A stretch of DNA of 64,000 bases from Branchiostoma belcheri (GCF_001625305.1 NW_017804520.1:695654-759653); one strand, 5' to 3'. Positions 11,390 through 25,425 are shown, numbered from the stretch's first letter. The notes: generated by a model not told the origin, from the sequence alone. Numbers and translations are program-made.

Positions 11390-11990
11390 GGAATTTTGAA
11401 CGCAACCCCCTACACGTGTATGCGTAGTTGACCCATGACGTAATGCGCAGCCGTGCTATCCGTCAACAACGCATCTACATGCAAAACCAGGAAGTAAGGG
11501 AAAGGTCCTTTTATGAAATTTAAAAAGAAACACACAATAAGATGATACAACTAATAAGTTGCGTGTTTTAATATATTAGTATGATGTTGTCATTTAAGTC
11601 TTAACTTGTACGCATAAGGGTAGAAATTTGTTAAAAATGTTGCTTTTATTCGTTTTGCTGCCTTCAGCACACAAAGAGTTTCGAGGGTCACCAACCTTTG
11701 GGTGGAGTTTTTATACCGTTCAGCTATCGCGCGCCGGTCGGATTATTTTTGTAAAAATTGGCGCCGTCGTTACCCCGTGCCTTCTGTAGATACATCAGAC
11801 CCAGGGAAACACATCCATGAGGTGGGTAGTTCGTTTGTTCTCGCGATTTCCTCGGTAGAAGTGCGTAAACTTGGCGGCAAGTTGGCGAGCTCAATCGATC
11901 AAAAATAACTGTAACTTGCACCACCGGTCTGTGGTGTGAAAAGGTATTCGGGACGACTTTACACTTGGGCGTAGAGATCATTCATCTCTC
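11390..11990. promoter_or_regulatory. Putative promoter region of the TPR-SGNH gene
   Basis: A locally GC- and CpG-richer stretch (for example ATCGCGCGCCGGTCGG near 11727) sits 0.5-1.1 kb upstream of the first coding exon, in AT-rich surroundings. This is the most likely place for the transcription start of the minus-strand gene. Activity toward the plus side is possible. No TATA box or initiator could be assigned. Confidence 0.3.
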
Positions 11991-14900
11991 TACAAACCTA
12001 CTTAACGTCGTCTATGTCTTTTACATTAACTGTGGCTGGACGGAGCTTTTATGAAGTTAGTCCGAGAGGTCACAAACCTTGACTTTAGCACACAAACTCC
12101 AGGGTGAAAGACCGGCTTCGCTGGTCTTCTTCAGTGTTGCATGTTTAGTTAGAAAATATATGGCCTAGCCATCCGCCAATTTAAAAAAAAAGTACACAAC
12201 TTAGATTAATAATGTGTATCAAGATTTTCTGTTTGTAGGGAAATAAGATTAGTAGATAAGATTTTAAATGTCACCATAATTTCTGATCACAAATATGTAC
12301 ACTTGACTTCTTGGTAGCCACTTTCCTGGTGGAATTTGAACTGTTCCAATGCCCTGAAAGATCGATATTTTCCAGCGATTTCAAGTGTTTGAACAAGTGC
12401 GGATCTTTCAGCTACAAGAATCTTCAGCTTTATCAAGTTATCGGAATGGAGGGGATATCCCCATCAAAGCAGTTGCCCACCTTTCAAAATGTGTCTTTTT
12501 ATTATGAAGAATTATGGTGTGATAAACTGCATTGTGCATAACTATCATCAGCAAACAAAATGGCCTCCCAGGTCCTTTTGTGTTGACGCTTTGGTAAATG
12601 AATATCAAAAGGTAAAACGTTTACCAAAGATATTGTGTCAAAATCCAAGTGTTTACTTTGCAGAATCCCTTTTGATACCTGACAAACAATTTACCTTCAA
12701 GGTGTTGCCATTGTTCAAAACTTAACAGTTTAATGCCAGTGTTTGATGTGAAAATGACCCAAAATTAGCATGAGAATTTTGACATTAAACTCGCTCACAA
12801 GATCGATAGCTTTTATTTTTGGTGCTTCTTCCATTGAATTTCTGATGCCAGGTTTTAGGTTTGAGTGTCAATCATAGACGTCATGGTTGTGAGCAATTTT
12901 TCCATTGTATAGAGTTCCCTTTTATTTCACCGGGTGAGTATGCGGCCCTGCCCATGACGACTGGCTGAACACAAAGAAAGGCTCACAATCAATTAAGCTG
13001 CCAATTTATTACTCAACAAGGGTGCTGGCTTATGACAGATGCACTTTAAATATTTTATCACTCCCTGTTTTAGAACCGTCTGCGACCCCCCCTTTGCCTA
13101 TATGCAGGGTCGACACGACATGCAATATGGTGTTCTAACGTGTTGTAGGACAAACGGTCGACTTCACAAATAATGGGGGGACAATAGTGGCAATGTGTGT
13201 GGGAAGATTACGTTTCATCTGGAGTACTTTTGTAACGGTCTCGTTTTCCCCTCCCTTTTTTTTTCAGGAGGTAGCAGAGATATATTTTTAAAGTCTCCTG
13301 TTTGATCATCTGTGCCTAATCGGGAAACATGCCCATCGTCACAAGGGTAAGTTACAATTCCTTGAATAATTTGTGATAGAAAGTTGAAATAAGTGAACAT
13401 TTTAGCAGTTTAATGTTACACTAATACTGGTGGCACTCTGTGAACACAACCAAAATAATATATGGCATATATACTAGTAATGGCATCCCTGTGCGATGAA
13501 GAAAATGTACTTGTTTCCCTTCTGTATGGTGACATACTGTTTATATGTCTTAAAAACCACCTGCAAGTGCTACATTCACAAGAAAGTTTGTTGAAAGTTA
13601 TTGTGTGTTTAGTGAGGTTGTCGGCCATGTTGGGGTGTTACGTTACATGGTGACCCCACCCATATAAAAGTTAATCCCCTTCAGTGCATGTCTAGTGTGG
13701 TAGAAACTTCTACTGGGGAATGCCAGATATGTAAACACCATTACTACAGGGCAAGGTTGTGGTGGTCTCAGTTTCAGCAGACCAAGATTGGTTATAATGT
13801 AATAGGGGCCTGTTATATGACTAATTGATATTGAAGAATTACATACTAGTAAAAATCATGTTTCATCATGTTGGAATGCATGCATTAATTTTTATATGTT
13901 TAATGAGTATTGATAAATGTAAAAATTTTGTGTTCATATTGAGTGTTTATTGGCTTTAGTACTAGCACAACATACTTTATATGTACCTGAATGGGGATAC
14001 CAGTATCAGAAGTCACCACCCACACTGTAGAATTTCCAAGTAGACTTCAAACTCAAAGTATTTTGAATTAAACTAATAATTTAAAGCCACTTCTGTCACT
14101 TCCTCCATTGGTTTAGTGACAAGGTGATGAAAATTGATGGAAAACAGCCATCAGTTGTACTGTACATGCATTTATTTTCACAAGGATTTATAAATTTCAC
14201 AGTAGCAGGTGACAGAATGTTTGTGGTTGAAATAATTCCCTACTACAATACTAATAAATGCATATTGCAGTGTTATACTAGTAATTTTAGAATGGAGATG
14301 TCACTTCGTACACAGACTACAGCAAAATACATTTCAAGATTACAGTACAGTATACAATAGAATGGATACAGGTCACTGAAACTAGGCCAAATGGATAGGC
14401 CACTGTTATATAATAGTATAATGTATTGAAAAGCATTATTAGATAGCATCTATAGATTTAAAGATTGCATTACACCCTATTTGTGAAACACATTCTTCAG
14501 TGGGTTATATGACTGTATGTAATGAGTACTCTGTCTATATTGCTCCCTGACTACTTGTTATGGCCCCAGGAAACGAATTACTACAACTGTGATAACACAG
14601 CTGATATGTGCCAGGCTGCTCTTGATAACTGTCTTTTTCTATTGCATGGTTGTCACAAAATGAAGGAATATGTTGCCTTTTGAAATAGTAGTACCGGTAG
14701 TCTTAACCACTGCTTAAATTTTAGTTTTACGTGCTTGAAGTTTAGTTCTCTGACAGGGCTTTTGACATTATTAATTTCTATCCAAAAAAAGGGAAAAGGA
14801 CTTTCCTAACCAAAGCTTAGGGTACAATGCTCATTTTCCCCTGAGTGGAGTGAGGATTGAAGTTGCTGGACTTTTTAGACACAGTGATGACCTTTCATCC

Positions 14901-16464
14901 TGGTATTTTTGACAAAATAAACAACTTCAAAGTCACGACTGCTTTAGATTTATCAAACAAGAGGTTACCTGTAAGAAAATCAATATATGTATGTGACATG
15001 TTTCTGTTGTTTAGGCTCGGGGCCAGTCTAATCTTGATTTGTTTGAGTAAGAAATTGAGTAATAACTTTCTAAACTTCTGTAAACTATATGTCAATCTGT
15101 TACTGATGGTACCCCTGTGTAGTGCCCCATATGTAGGTCAATTCTATTTATGACAAATATTCTTAAATGATGCACACAACAAAAATTAGGTACTCTGGAG
15201 AGCTTCAGACTACTTTTCCGGAGATGTAGTTGCAGGAAGAGGTTTCATTTTCATTTTGAAATGTTGATTGAGAAGATTGCTTGTTTGTCTCCTTCCACTC
15301 AAGAGTTGGATGACTTCTTTTACAAACAAACTGGGATGCCAAGAGCTCAGTTTTGTTTGTGAAAGGTGTTCTGTACAGTCTTGACTACTGGTATTACTCA
15401 CGAGTACTATAATTCTGTTATCAGGTGTTACATGACGAGTGATTATGTGTTGAGAATAGGACCCTAGGGACGGTGTTATGAGCTAAAATGTCCCAGGTTC
15501 ATACAAAAAGGTGTTCTTGCCATTGGAAAGGTGGGTTTTGTGAGTCCCACCTTTGTTGTTACAAGAACTAATGACAGGGTCAGATAGGGACCAACTCAAC
15601 GCAGGAATTTACTGAGGGAATATTTATCTAACCCTGAGATATGGCCAGCCACACTGTTAATTTACTGTTAATGTCATTTTGCATTCCATTTTCCTCACAA
15701 TAGAATGATTCTGAAATTCTTGTCCCTTCATGGGCCACAATTTGACGTCCTTGAATAATTATCAAGAAAACTACCTCGCAGAAAACTATCTATAGTATAT
15801 TACAGTCAAAACGATCACTGAAATTTGAAAAGAACAATAAAATCAGGTCTATGGGGGCAGATGGTTGCTATAGACAGGGTTTCTACTAGTAATTTAGATA
15901 GTTTCATGGAATTTTTCGAATAAATATTGTGACAGAATCTGTCAGTAAGACAGGAGAATGTATGCCTTACTCTAACCTGATTTACTATATATCTACGTTT
16001 TTCTTGCATTCTCACGATATGTTCACTTAACGCATTATATCTTAGCCTGCTTTATAATTAGAAGATGTCAGCGGCTTTTATTCTTATATTGATTTTCTGA
16101 AAGTATTTTTGATCGTCTGTCAACCTTGGAACAGATGCAGGCCAAGATGTCTGTTAACTTTTCAATGGATTGTTCCCTGTTGGCAGACTGTATTGATTAT
16201 CTTATTCACAAAGCATCCGTAGAATTGATCGTCTGGCAGTTGGATAAGATGTACTAGTAAATTGTACAAACACACATGACACAGCTTTTCTGTTGTTTGA
16301 ATCTCCCATAGGCAGTGTCTTTTTTTAAAAATTTGTATCAAGCTCGTGACGTCAGTGTCACTTAACAATAACGTACAAGTGATTCAATTTAGGCAGCTTG
16401 AATTCGTGGTAGAGCATTTGGTACACACGTAGGCCATTGTCAGACCCTAATGCACTAGTAAGGC

Positions 16465-16815
16465 CCTGAGCTCGAAATTCATTTTGGGGAATAGGTGCAC
16501 TCAGGTGCACCCAGCCTAAAATATTCGGTGCACAAAAAACTTTTTGGATGCACTATGTAAGATAAGTAGAATGTCAGTAAAAACTAATTATGTTTCATTT
16601 CTAAAGAAAAGTACTATAGGTAGTATTACAATGATTTTATTATTTTTCTGACACTTAGATGTTAATAATATGCTGTATACTATGATACATTTGACATTTT
16701 TATAAACGTAAACCTACGACAATATTTGGGTGCACTGATGCACCCACAGAAAAAAATTAGGTGCACAACTCCAAATTTGGGTGCACATGAATAAAGTATT
16801 TCAAGGCCTGAAGGC
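16465..16815. mobile_element. Interspersed element E (GTGCACCCA repeats)
   Basis: Contains several GGTGCAC/GTGCACCCA motifs at both ends (16490-16560 and 16730-16790) and AT-rich filler. Bases 16625-16805 match, in reverse complement, the copy at 35696-35880, including GTAGGTTTAC and the run ATTTTTTTCTGTGGGTGCA. Confidence 0.7.
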
Positions 16816-18924
16816 TGCTACCGGTATATACACCGGTACCAGGGTGTCTACTTAACCTGAGGCCATACAGCACAAAATGTTGTCCATCAACAAGATACCC
16901 AAAACACCCTCAGATACCCACAACACACGCACAACAGATAAGGGCACTGTTCTACAAATAGGTTTCTTTAAAACAACCAATCGATATTTGGAAAAAAAAC
17001 TGAGATAGAATCAAACCTTCTATTGCATACATTTTACTTGGGCTGTCTTGTGTTTGTGCAAGTTTTTTTAATGGCTTTGAGACACCTGGATGTGCTCTAG
17101 TGAGCAGCATGCTTAAGTGGTGACCTCATAATTACGGGGTGAGTCAGGGTGAGGTTACTGTCAGGCTTGTCAGGAATCTTCCAGGTCATCGGAAGTTTCC
17201 CACCTGGCCAAAAAAACTGCCACGTCTCTTACACTGTTACCAGCTACATTACTCTGGTCTCCCCAGAAACTCTTAGGGGAGAGGTGTGTCCTAATTTGAT
17301 GTTGATGAAAAATCAGTGAATTTTCATGGAAATACTAAGAGAAAACCCTAAATTTTGCTTCATTGCTTGGGGAGAGTCCTGTTACCCAAGTTAGTGTTTT
17401 TCCATGCTTATAGTCATAAGATGTACAAAGAAAAGTTGGCTACTGCTATCAATAAAGGTTGATGTATTTATTACTTTAGGATGCCATTTGATTAAAAATG
17501 TCATTAAATCAACTTGCATTACTATCAAATATAATCAAATGAAATATTGGTTACAATACATGTATGTAAAATGCCAAGGTGGGAAAATGAAGGTTGATTA
17601 TATTCTGTATTACTTAATAAAGCATATTGTCAATGTGTACATGTAGATATACATGAATGAACACACCAAGCTGACCAACAACCTAAAAGTGGAAGCAGAA
17701 CCTTTCCTGATGCTTTTGTTGTTCTGGGTGTGTTCCTCTGATTGGGGACCTTCACCCCTATGGAGTAATTCTATATTCACAACTCGTATGACTCTTGAAT
17801 GTTGTATTGTCTTTGCAAACAAAAGACTTGTGGTGATAGTCACTGAATCAGGGTTTCATATGATACACAGTAAATTGAACAAGCAATAATGTGTATAACT
17901 GCACAGCTCCAATTTTACCTGCACTAAACCTGCATATGCAGGTGGTATTTCAAGCCCTGATATGTGTGCATAGACTAATTTTTCTCACCATATAGAACTA
18001 ATATGTTCTAGATATGATATATTGGTGCTATAACATAGAACCATTAATACATCATGTCCTATACCAGTATTACCGGTATTATGTATAGTTGTTATACTAT
18101 AATGGTGATATTTTGTAAAAGATGCATGGATGGAAGAGTTTGATTTTATCTGTGCTTTGAACCCAAATTGTTCAACATGGCTCCTGTGTCATCACGGTAA
18201 AAGCAACGAAGCTGAAAATTGGAACAAGCATGTGTTTTGATAAAGTCAACCATGTATAATTGCTGCAATTAGTTTCCCAATGAGCCACCTAATTGATTCA
18301 ATGTGTGAAAATAGCACAAGTAGTAGCCCTACTAGTGGGTAAAATTCAGTGTTAAGCTCTGTACCAGGCTTATTTGTACAAGTTAATTGTTGTGGTTTAC
18401 TTGAAAAAGGTATTTATAACCCATTTCCTGCACCTGTTCACTGAGTAGGTTAATCTTTAACCAAACTAGAGCAAGAAGCTAAATGGCAGCACTACAATAT
18501 GTAAACAAGGCACAAAGACGTACCTGCTATGCTGATATAATGTGATAGGGGGAGCTTTTTTTTAAGTTTACAAAGTCTCAAAAGCAAGCACTACTATTTT
18601 GAGCGTTTTGTGTTACACTGACGTGGCCTACATTTTCATGGGGACTTAATTGTGGTAGGAGGGAAATAATGTTTCCGTGTTCTTTAAATAAAATTTTTGT
18701 TGTCGAAACTGTTCTTGAGTACAATAGTAATACATTAGAAATGCATATTTGATAGAGAGGTTGCTGTGAAAATAAAACCACCGTGAATATTTCATGATTT
18801 ACAGTAACTGATCAACTGTTATACCCGCTGGCAAAAGTTTACATCAGATCTATAATTCATGATGATCCCTCAGTGTTGTTATAGCAATGACAACAAAGCA
18901 AGATTAACATTTAATGGTCCTTGG

Positions 18925-19192
18925 GCCTTAGAAAAAATGTTGTGTTTCCCGACCGACTCTAGAAAAAACTGCCAACCCTAGCCTTTTTTTTTTGTGGATC
19001 CCTGCAAGGGACATAAATTTTTTTGGCTGACGGACCTTTTCTAGCTCCATGATCTGACACTTGAGTGATAAAATGTTGGACAATCAGTTTTCCAACATTG
19101 ACATTGAAGACATAAGTATCCTCATCATGCCAGTTTTTTCCTGATTTTTTTCAGGACTGAAACAGGAAACACAACATTTTTTTTCCTAGGCT
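18925..19192. mobile_element. MITE family C copy
   Basis: Left end GCCTTAGAAAAAATGTTGTG, right end the inverted GGAAACACAACATTTTTTTT then CCTAGG. Internal landmarks shared with the other copies (23361, 47039, 53515): GACC...CTAGAAAAA, GTGGA(T/C)CCCTGCA, and TTTTCTAGCTCCATGATCTG. Confidence 0.8.
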
Positions 19193-19462
19193 TTAGTCGA
19201 TCACATAGTATGTACTGTAGAACAATACAGCTTATTTTGTATAGCACTATCAGACCCTGGGTACCAGTACTATGGCATCCCTGGAGGGTATGCAGTATGG
19301 ATTTTTCCAGGCCCACAGCTGTTATCAGTAAGAAGAAAATAGGTCCAAATTGCTCGCTTTCAAAAGGACCTGTTTGTCTGCAGTTGAAAGCACTCAATAC
19401 AAAATGATGACTGATGACTCGGAAGGATTACTCTCCTTTGATAACCAGTTTCATATCCTGAT

Positions 19463-19826
19463 TAAGCCACACCAATTTAATTTGTTGGTTTTTGGATTCT
19501 TCAGAAAAAATATAAAGCGACAGGGCGAAAAAATAAAAATAAAAACAGGTCAAATGCTACAATAGGAGCCATTGACTATGAAGTATGATTGAGTCAACTT
19601 AAAAGGCTGGGTTAATATTTAAACAATGAATTTTGAAACTTTTACTCAAACCGCTGCATTGATAAATGGAAAAACTGTAGGAACTAGGAAGAAAACGACT
19701 TTCCTCAACTGTTGGGGGCAAAGTATGAGCATTTTTTAGTTGATTCAGAATCAGAATTTTTTTTGCAGATCAGAAAAAAATTAAGAGGCAAATCCGAGAA
19801 CCAGCATATTAAATTGGTGTGGCCTA
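19463..19826. mobile_element. MITE family A copy, divergent
   Basis: 364 bp with inverted ends TAAGCCACACCAATTTAATT and AATTGGTGTGGCCTA, TA at each border as expected for a TA target. Internal sequence is a diverged version of the copy at 26552-26916. Confidence 0.8.
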
Positions 19827-21359
19827 AAGAAAAACAAAAATTATTATATTCAAATAAAGGGAAATCCTTTTTTAACAAAGTTGTAACAAGATTTTCCATC
19901 ATATCAGGAAAGTTTATTTATTGAGTGGCAAATATCACAAAAATTGTGGTCAATCAGTACACTATAAGCCATAAAGTATGATTTATTTATAATATAAGGC
20001 AGTAATTTATCAGTTTATTAATATTTACTATATCGCTTGGAGAGTACATATAGTTAGAATTAAGTGTTACATTCCATGTAAATAGTTTATGACATGTGGT
20101 TCCCTGCTTTGATTGATCTTACTGTTATGGAGTTCTATAGCGATACCATCTGGGAATCCATGACATATTGGTTTTTATGTCCTTTGTTTAATGTTCCGTA
20201 CAACTGTGATTTGTCCCCAAATTGGTGTCATATTTACATTTATATAAAACCAATTGTTTATTAGAAAGGCAGTATATATAGATATTTTGCATTGCCTGAA
20301 ATGAAATAGAATTCTGAATGCTAAATGTATGAATTTTGGTAGGAAATCTTAGGTTAAGTATTTTGTTTTAAAAAAAAAATGTTGTCATTTTTGAAAGAAA
20401 CTGTATGCTTTAAGCATTTTGTTTTTCCAAATAATTCTGAGAAGCATGTTTCAATCAATAAATATTGATTGAAAAGACCCTTAATCTTTAGAAGAGCTCA
20501 TCTTTTATTTTCGACAAGGTCTCTTAGGTATTAAGGCTTCATCTTTTAAATACATCAAGAGTCCACACTTTGCCTAGCACAATGTATTAAATTAGGATAA
20601 CTGATGATATGATAAAATGTATCACTAACTTTACCAAATCTAAAATGTTTTACATGTATATGTATCTCAAGCTTTGAATTGTAAACTTTAATTATCCTGG
20701 CATAAAAGATTTTATATCATATTGCATCTTTACTTTGCTTATATAATTAAGCTTTAACAAATAAGATGAAGCTTTAACAAATAAGATTTGTCCCAAAAGC
20801 ATGATAAGTGCCATTGTCTGTCAATCAAGCATATCACAGTGTTGTTAAGGTTGTTATAAGTTTGTTTGTTTTGGCAAGAATGTTACATTTGTTAAGTTTA
20901 TTTTTTTTCACGCTATATGTAAATGTACGAACTTCAGTATAAACATAACTTAACTGAAATGTACCTTTTCTGGACAAAAAGTAGGGCGATTCTGCAGACG
21001 CCAACGTTCACATAGTGTGCCGATCACGCAATGTCAAATCGTGCTTACTTAAACTGTGCGACCCGGGCTTACCATTGAAAACCAGATTAACTGTGGGCAG
21101 TGGAATGTAAACAACCCATACAGGGTGGTCCCATGAATTCCTGTTTACCATATTGCTCCCTTGTTCACGTACAAACTTCCGGTGTAACATAATAGTACAG
21201 GTATGATATGGTATACGCAACACAATGCGTTGGGATAACTTTCTGGTGAGAAAAGTTGGAAATTTGAAGCCTTTTATTTTCTGGCATTGCCCTTGACCAC
21301 CCCCGTGTTGTAGGAAAATAGTTCAACCCTAAACAAATCCTGTTTGGAAAAGATACAAA

Positions 21360-21600
21360 AGGGGCGGCAGCCTAAGTGAATAGAGCATAGCGAGTGGAGT
21401 CATGTTCCAGAAAATGGCGTTTGAAGTTTGCTCGGTCGGAGCGGTTTCTCAAAATCTTCTCAAGTTCGTTAATGTTTCCTGTAATTAACTGCCGACCAGT
21501 TTCAAGGTCATGTTTTTGAACACCCGCGACTCGTGGTGGCAAGGGGAAAAGCAGCGTGGGAAATTCAACACCGCTCTAGAGGTGAGAACAGGGGTGGGGT
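21360..21600 (+). promoter_or_regulatory. Candidate myosin promoter and 5' UTR exon
   Basis: A GC-richer stretch with several possible start positions ends in CTAGAG followed by GTGAGA (donor at about 21581), a good splice donor. It could be a non-coding first exon of the myosin gene. Position upstream of the candidate first coding exon is the only other support. Confidence 0.3.
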
Positions 21601-21917
21601 CGGTTTAAAATCCAAACTTTTTTCCAGCGAAGACTCCATGAATTTCCAAGGAACACAGTGAGCCTTTGCTGCATTATGTCTCCTTCCATCCCCTTACCTG
21701 GCATGCTACATCAATTTTTCATGCCCCTGGAGTCTAGAACCAATCAGGCAAGAGACGTTGGTAATTGCAGGGGTCACAGAAAATCCTGGCTTGTATTTGG
21801 ATCATGGAGGCAAGTGCAGGAGTGTTGTAAAATAACTGAGCTGTGAGGAAGGCCCCTGCGTGCCATCCCCTTCTGTGCCTCACAACTCCAAGTTACACTG
21901 TGATCAGTCCGTGGACC

Positions 21918-21980
21918 ATGGCGGCTGGGAGGTTGGCTGGTACTAGGGCGGCCCAGTGGCATCCTCTGGTGGTGAAAGAG
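21918..21980 (+). CDS. MYO7A: Candidate first coding exon of the class VII myosin
   Basis: ATG in a strong context (GACCATGG) opens a frame of exactly 21 codons, ending AAAGAG before GTACTT. The phase is 0, as needed to join the exon at 25426. The joined sequence would read LVVKE before GDHVW, resembling the short hydrophobic lead that precedes GDHVW in vertebrate and GDYIW in fly class VII myosins. The remaining residues (MAAGRLAGTRAAQ...) are an extension not known in the family, so this is a guess. A very short initial exon elsewhere in 11-25 kb is the alternative. Confidence 0.3.
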
Positions 21981-23360
21981 GTACTTCAGCTTGAGTTGCC
22001 CCACATGTCCCTTGTATACGGTGCCCTTTATGCAACAATAGCAGGCCAGGACGTGATTTACTACTGGGGGTTTCACAATGTCTGCCCATCTCAGCAATAA
22101 CATGTATCATCTTGTATGTACCTGTGTGTTTTATAATGTAGGTTTGGGATCGGTACGATTGCATAGAAAGCTTCACCATATGCTTTTTTATTTTTTTTTT
22201 ATTTAGCTAGTAGTAGTGCAACTGTTACCACGGTTTTATGTATATTATATATATATCATCACTCATCAGAATATGATTTATTACTAGGATTTAACAGTGT
22301 ATCCATCCATGTCACCAATGGCTTGTATTTTATCTAATATTCATTTTATAGCTTTGGATTGCAACAATAATTATGGTATGATTAGAAAGTTCCACCTTGC
22401 TTGTTTAGTATATAGCTACCTTTCCTTATATATCATAGGTAAATAAAACAAATATTCCCTAAACCAGGAAGAGTTATATATGAATTTACAATTTTTCTAT
22501 TGCAGTAAATACATATTATCTTAAGTACCAATATGGCTTAAATATATTGCCTTTTTAGAATTTAGCTGCCGGTAGTACAGAAATTTGAATGTTTTTCTTA
22601 TAATGCATGGATTCCTGATTTGTTATGGATCCCAAAATAGTAGCTTCAATCAGGAAATCCATTCTCTTTCATGTTATTCATGACGGACATTCTGTAGCCA
22701 ATACGTCCGTGAAGGACAGCTTTCAATCTGTTAGCATCCATTCCAACATGAATATTGCCGATCAATGTAGGAAACCCTCATTTAGGCCATTGGAAAGGTC
22801 ATCTGTTTTGTAGCAGGTGGTTACAGCAGCGGCTGCCTCAGTGCACCTGTTGTCTCAACATTCCCAAAAGACATTTTTGCTTTGTCTCTTAAAATGACCT
22901 TCCTCGTTAAGGATCCGGTTCCTAATTTGTCTGGCACGTCAATATCATGTTCATACATGTCTCATATTAATTGGACGTACGGCCGCTATGATTTATGGTT
23001 GATAATTAGGGTGGTAAAATTTGTCGATGATCCATAACACCAGTATGGTCATTTATTGCTGCGCAAGCAAGAAGTGTAATTTTCTGGTCTGGTGCATTTA
23101 CAATTAGCTCACACGTAGATCGTTATGTTCTAAGTACTGTTAATCTTGAAATGGTTTTGGTGGTTTTATGTCTTGAAGATTTTGATTTTGAAGTGCAAAA
23201 ATCCATCCTCATGCTAAGTTGTACAGGTTAGGTGCAGGTAGACATCCAGTAATACCTGCTCAACCTTGAATGTCATCTGCCGAAACCTGCAGGCTGCAGA
23301 TTTTTTTTTTTTTTTCATGGCAGACATATCATCCTTGGTCGCCCATCATATCAATTGTTA

Positions 23361-23545
23361 GGCCTAGGAAAAAACATGTTGCGTTTTCTGTTTCTCGACC
23401 GACCCTAGAAAAAATTCCGACCCTAGCCTTTCTTTTGTGTGGACCCCTGCAAAAAAAAAAAAACGAAAAAAGAAGGTAATCCCTACCCACAGACCCTAAT
23501 TTGTCAGGATTCAAACAGGAAACACAATGTGTTGTTTCCTTGGCC
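23361..23545. mobile_element. MITE family C copy, shortened
   Basis: Starts GGCCTAGGAAAAAACATG and ends with the inverted AGGAAACACAATGTGTTG. Relative to the copy at 18925 the centre is deleted around a poly-A run (23451-23463). Confidence 0.7.
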
Positions 23546-24507
23546 TTGCTGTTATTTGCCTGTTTGCTGTTTTTTGTTGGGAGAATAAGCTTTGGATACA
23601 GGTACTAGTATAGGACCTTAGGCATGCCTTATGATTTTGGGGAAATACTGGTACTAGTGGCAAGGTGATTTATGCACCTCAACCCTCCAAATCTATTCAT
23701 ACGGTAGTTAGAAACATAACTCCTAATACTGAAGGTGAAGTGCACTTGTATGTGCTTTAGAAACTGTCAAAGAAATAATAGCCCACTCTATCTTGGTTAG
23801 CTGGCTACATTGTGGTGTGCTTTGAACCTGACATAATGTTTGCACCTGTCAGATGTTGAGTACATTTTGTTTGCATCTGCATTCAGAATATATCAGATTC
23901 TACATGACTTGATATATATACTAGCTACTACCTTACTCCCATATTTTGTTAGGACCCAAAGCTTAACTGTTGGTTCTATGGGCTTGGATTGTGCTAAAAA
24001 TGATTTTATTTATAATTGTAAATTCGTTTATTTTTGCTATGACCTAATTTGGTAGTAGAAGGGGATAGGAGCTCTTCAACTTCATAGTTGAAATAAATTC
24101 TATAGTGCAGTAGTGATATATTAACGAAACATATATATATATTTGCAGTGTTATGAATTTGCAGTTTAGAAAATAAAACCAAGCGAATGTTTCAGGATTC
24201 ACGGTATGTTTCCTGTGACCTGCCCACCCTTTCATCCCTGGTGGATGTTATGGTGTGTGGTCACAGGTGACTCTTGACACAGTAGTTGAAGTGCTCTTAT
24301 GCAACTGGCATGCAGAACAACCACACAACAAACATGCATGCATGGACAGACATCAAATACACTCACTACAAATCTATTTTAAGTTTATACACCTCGTATT
24401 TTATTATAGTCCACTGTTGTAACATGTAATACAGTACTACCGGTAAGAAAAAAGACCTTGAAGTTTTATTATTGTCACATGTAGTCATCAGAGGCTAAAT
24501 GTTACGG

Positions 24508-24590
24508 TAAGGCCACACCAGTTTAATTTGTTGGTTCATGGATTCGCCCGCTTCATTTTTTTCTGATTTGCAAAATTTTTAGGGTGACTT
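24508..24590. mobile_element. MITE family A fragment
   Basis: Starts TAAGGCCACACCAGTTTAAT, then GGATTCGCCCGCTTCA and TCTGATTTGCAAA. The start and the later segments match terminal parts of the element at 26552-26916 with the interior lost. Confidence 0.6.
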
Positions 24591-25102
24591 CTCCTCCCCA
24601 AATTCATGACACTGTAAACATGCACTTCCAAGTATGATAGTACTTGTTCTGCTAGTACTGAACTACAAAATTATTTGAACCATAAACTTAAAACACTATA
24701 TGGAAATCTCCAGTTCCCTTGTACAATAATTGTACTGTGAAATAAAACCATTGTGAAAATACATGTAGATGTATTTAGTTTCTTACTGTACCGCTCTACC
24801 ATCAGAGATATCAGATTTCACAGTCATACAGGATCATGTTTCACAAGTGACAAGTGGTCTTCTGATCCACCTGTTACGATGGTGATGATATAGATGTGAG
24901 AGACATTTAAATCCACCTGTCACCTGTACAAGCAACACAATCTCTGTTTTTATTCCACAAAACTCCAACGATGCATTGGTGACCATTTTCAGTAGAAGGT
25001 TCTGAGTAAAGCAGGGCCTTGTACTAAAAGTTGCTAAAATATGCTGTGTCGCCGTCTTAGCTGCAGCCATCAAAAAGAGGTTTGTTGGTCACTGCTATAG
25101 GG

Positions 25103-25190
25103 TTTTAGCCTGGGTACCATCCGAATTTTGCTCTGCTACTCCAGAAAAAATCACAGAGCAAAGCAAAATCTGGATGGTACCCAGGATAAA
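25103..25190. repeat. Near-perfect inverted repeat (hairpin), arms about 30 bp
   Basis: The arm CCTGGGTACCATCCGAATTT continues into TGCTCTG. The opposite arm is CAGAGCAAAGCAAAATCTGG then ATGGTACCCAGG. It lies 240 bp upstream of the first certain myosin exon. A half-arm resembling it (CCTGGGTGCCATCC) is at 4063. Confidence 0.85.
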
Positions 25191-25425
25191 ACTGATAGGG
25201 TTTAACCAATGGCTTAATATATATTCTGGATCCCTGCTTGTTGGGCAACCTTGACAAAGTTGTACAGACCAACTTGCTTGGAAAGTTGGGGTCCAGGTCT
25301 TAATGAAGACTTACAGAACATAATGAAAGACTCAGAAACTGCAGATTGGACAAGTTGTCTCTACTGTATGACTGATATATATTTAAAAGATGATAACTGT
25401 GAATATCCCATTTTTTCCCCTGTAG

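Larger units (their letters stand above)
10950..21350. other. Intergenic region between the TPR-SGNH gene and the myosin gene
   Basis: Apart from the promoter-like stretch and repeats listed separately, I see no exon here with convincing splice sites or recognisable protein. The open frames are short, overlap on both strands and are AT-rich. The 5' UTR exon of the minus-strand TPR-SGNH gene, and possibly upstream untranslated exons of the myosin, should lie somewhere within it. Confidence 0.6.

Noticed and set aside
12311-12725. Two overlapping plus-strand frames of 76 and 78 residues
   Set aside because: No similarity recognised, no splice context, AT-rich sequence; treated as chance.
21774-22103. 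109-residue minus-strand frame overlapping the candidate first exon
   Set aside because: No motif or splice support; low-complexity content typical of a chance frame.
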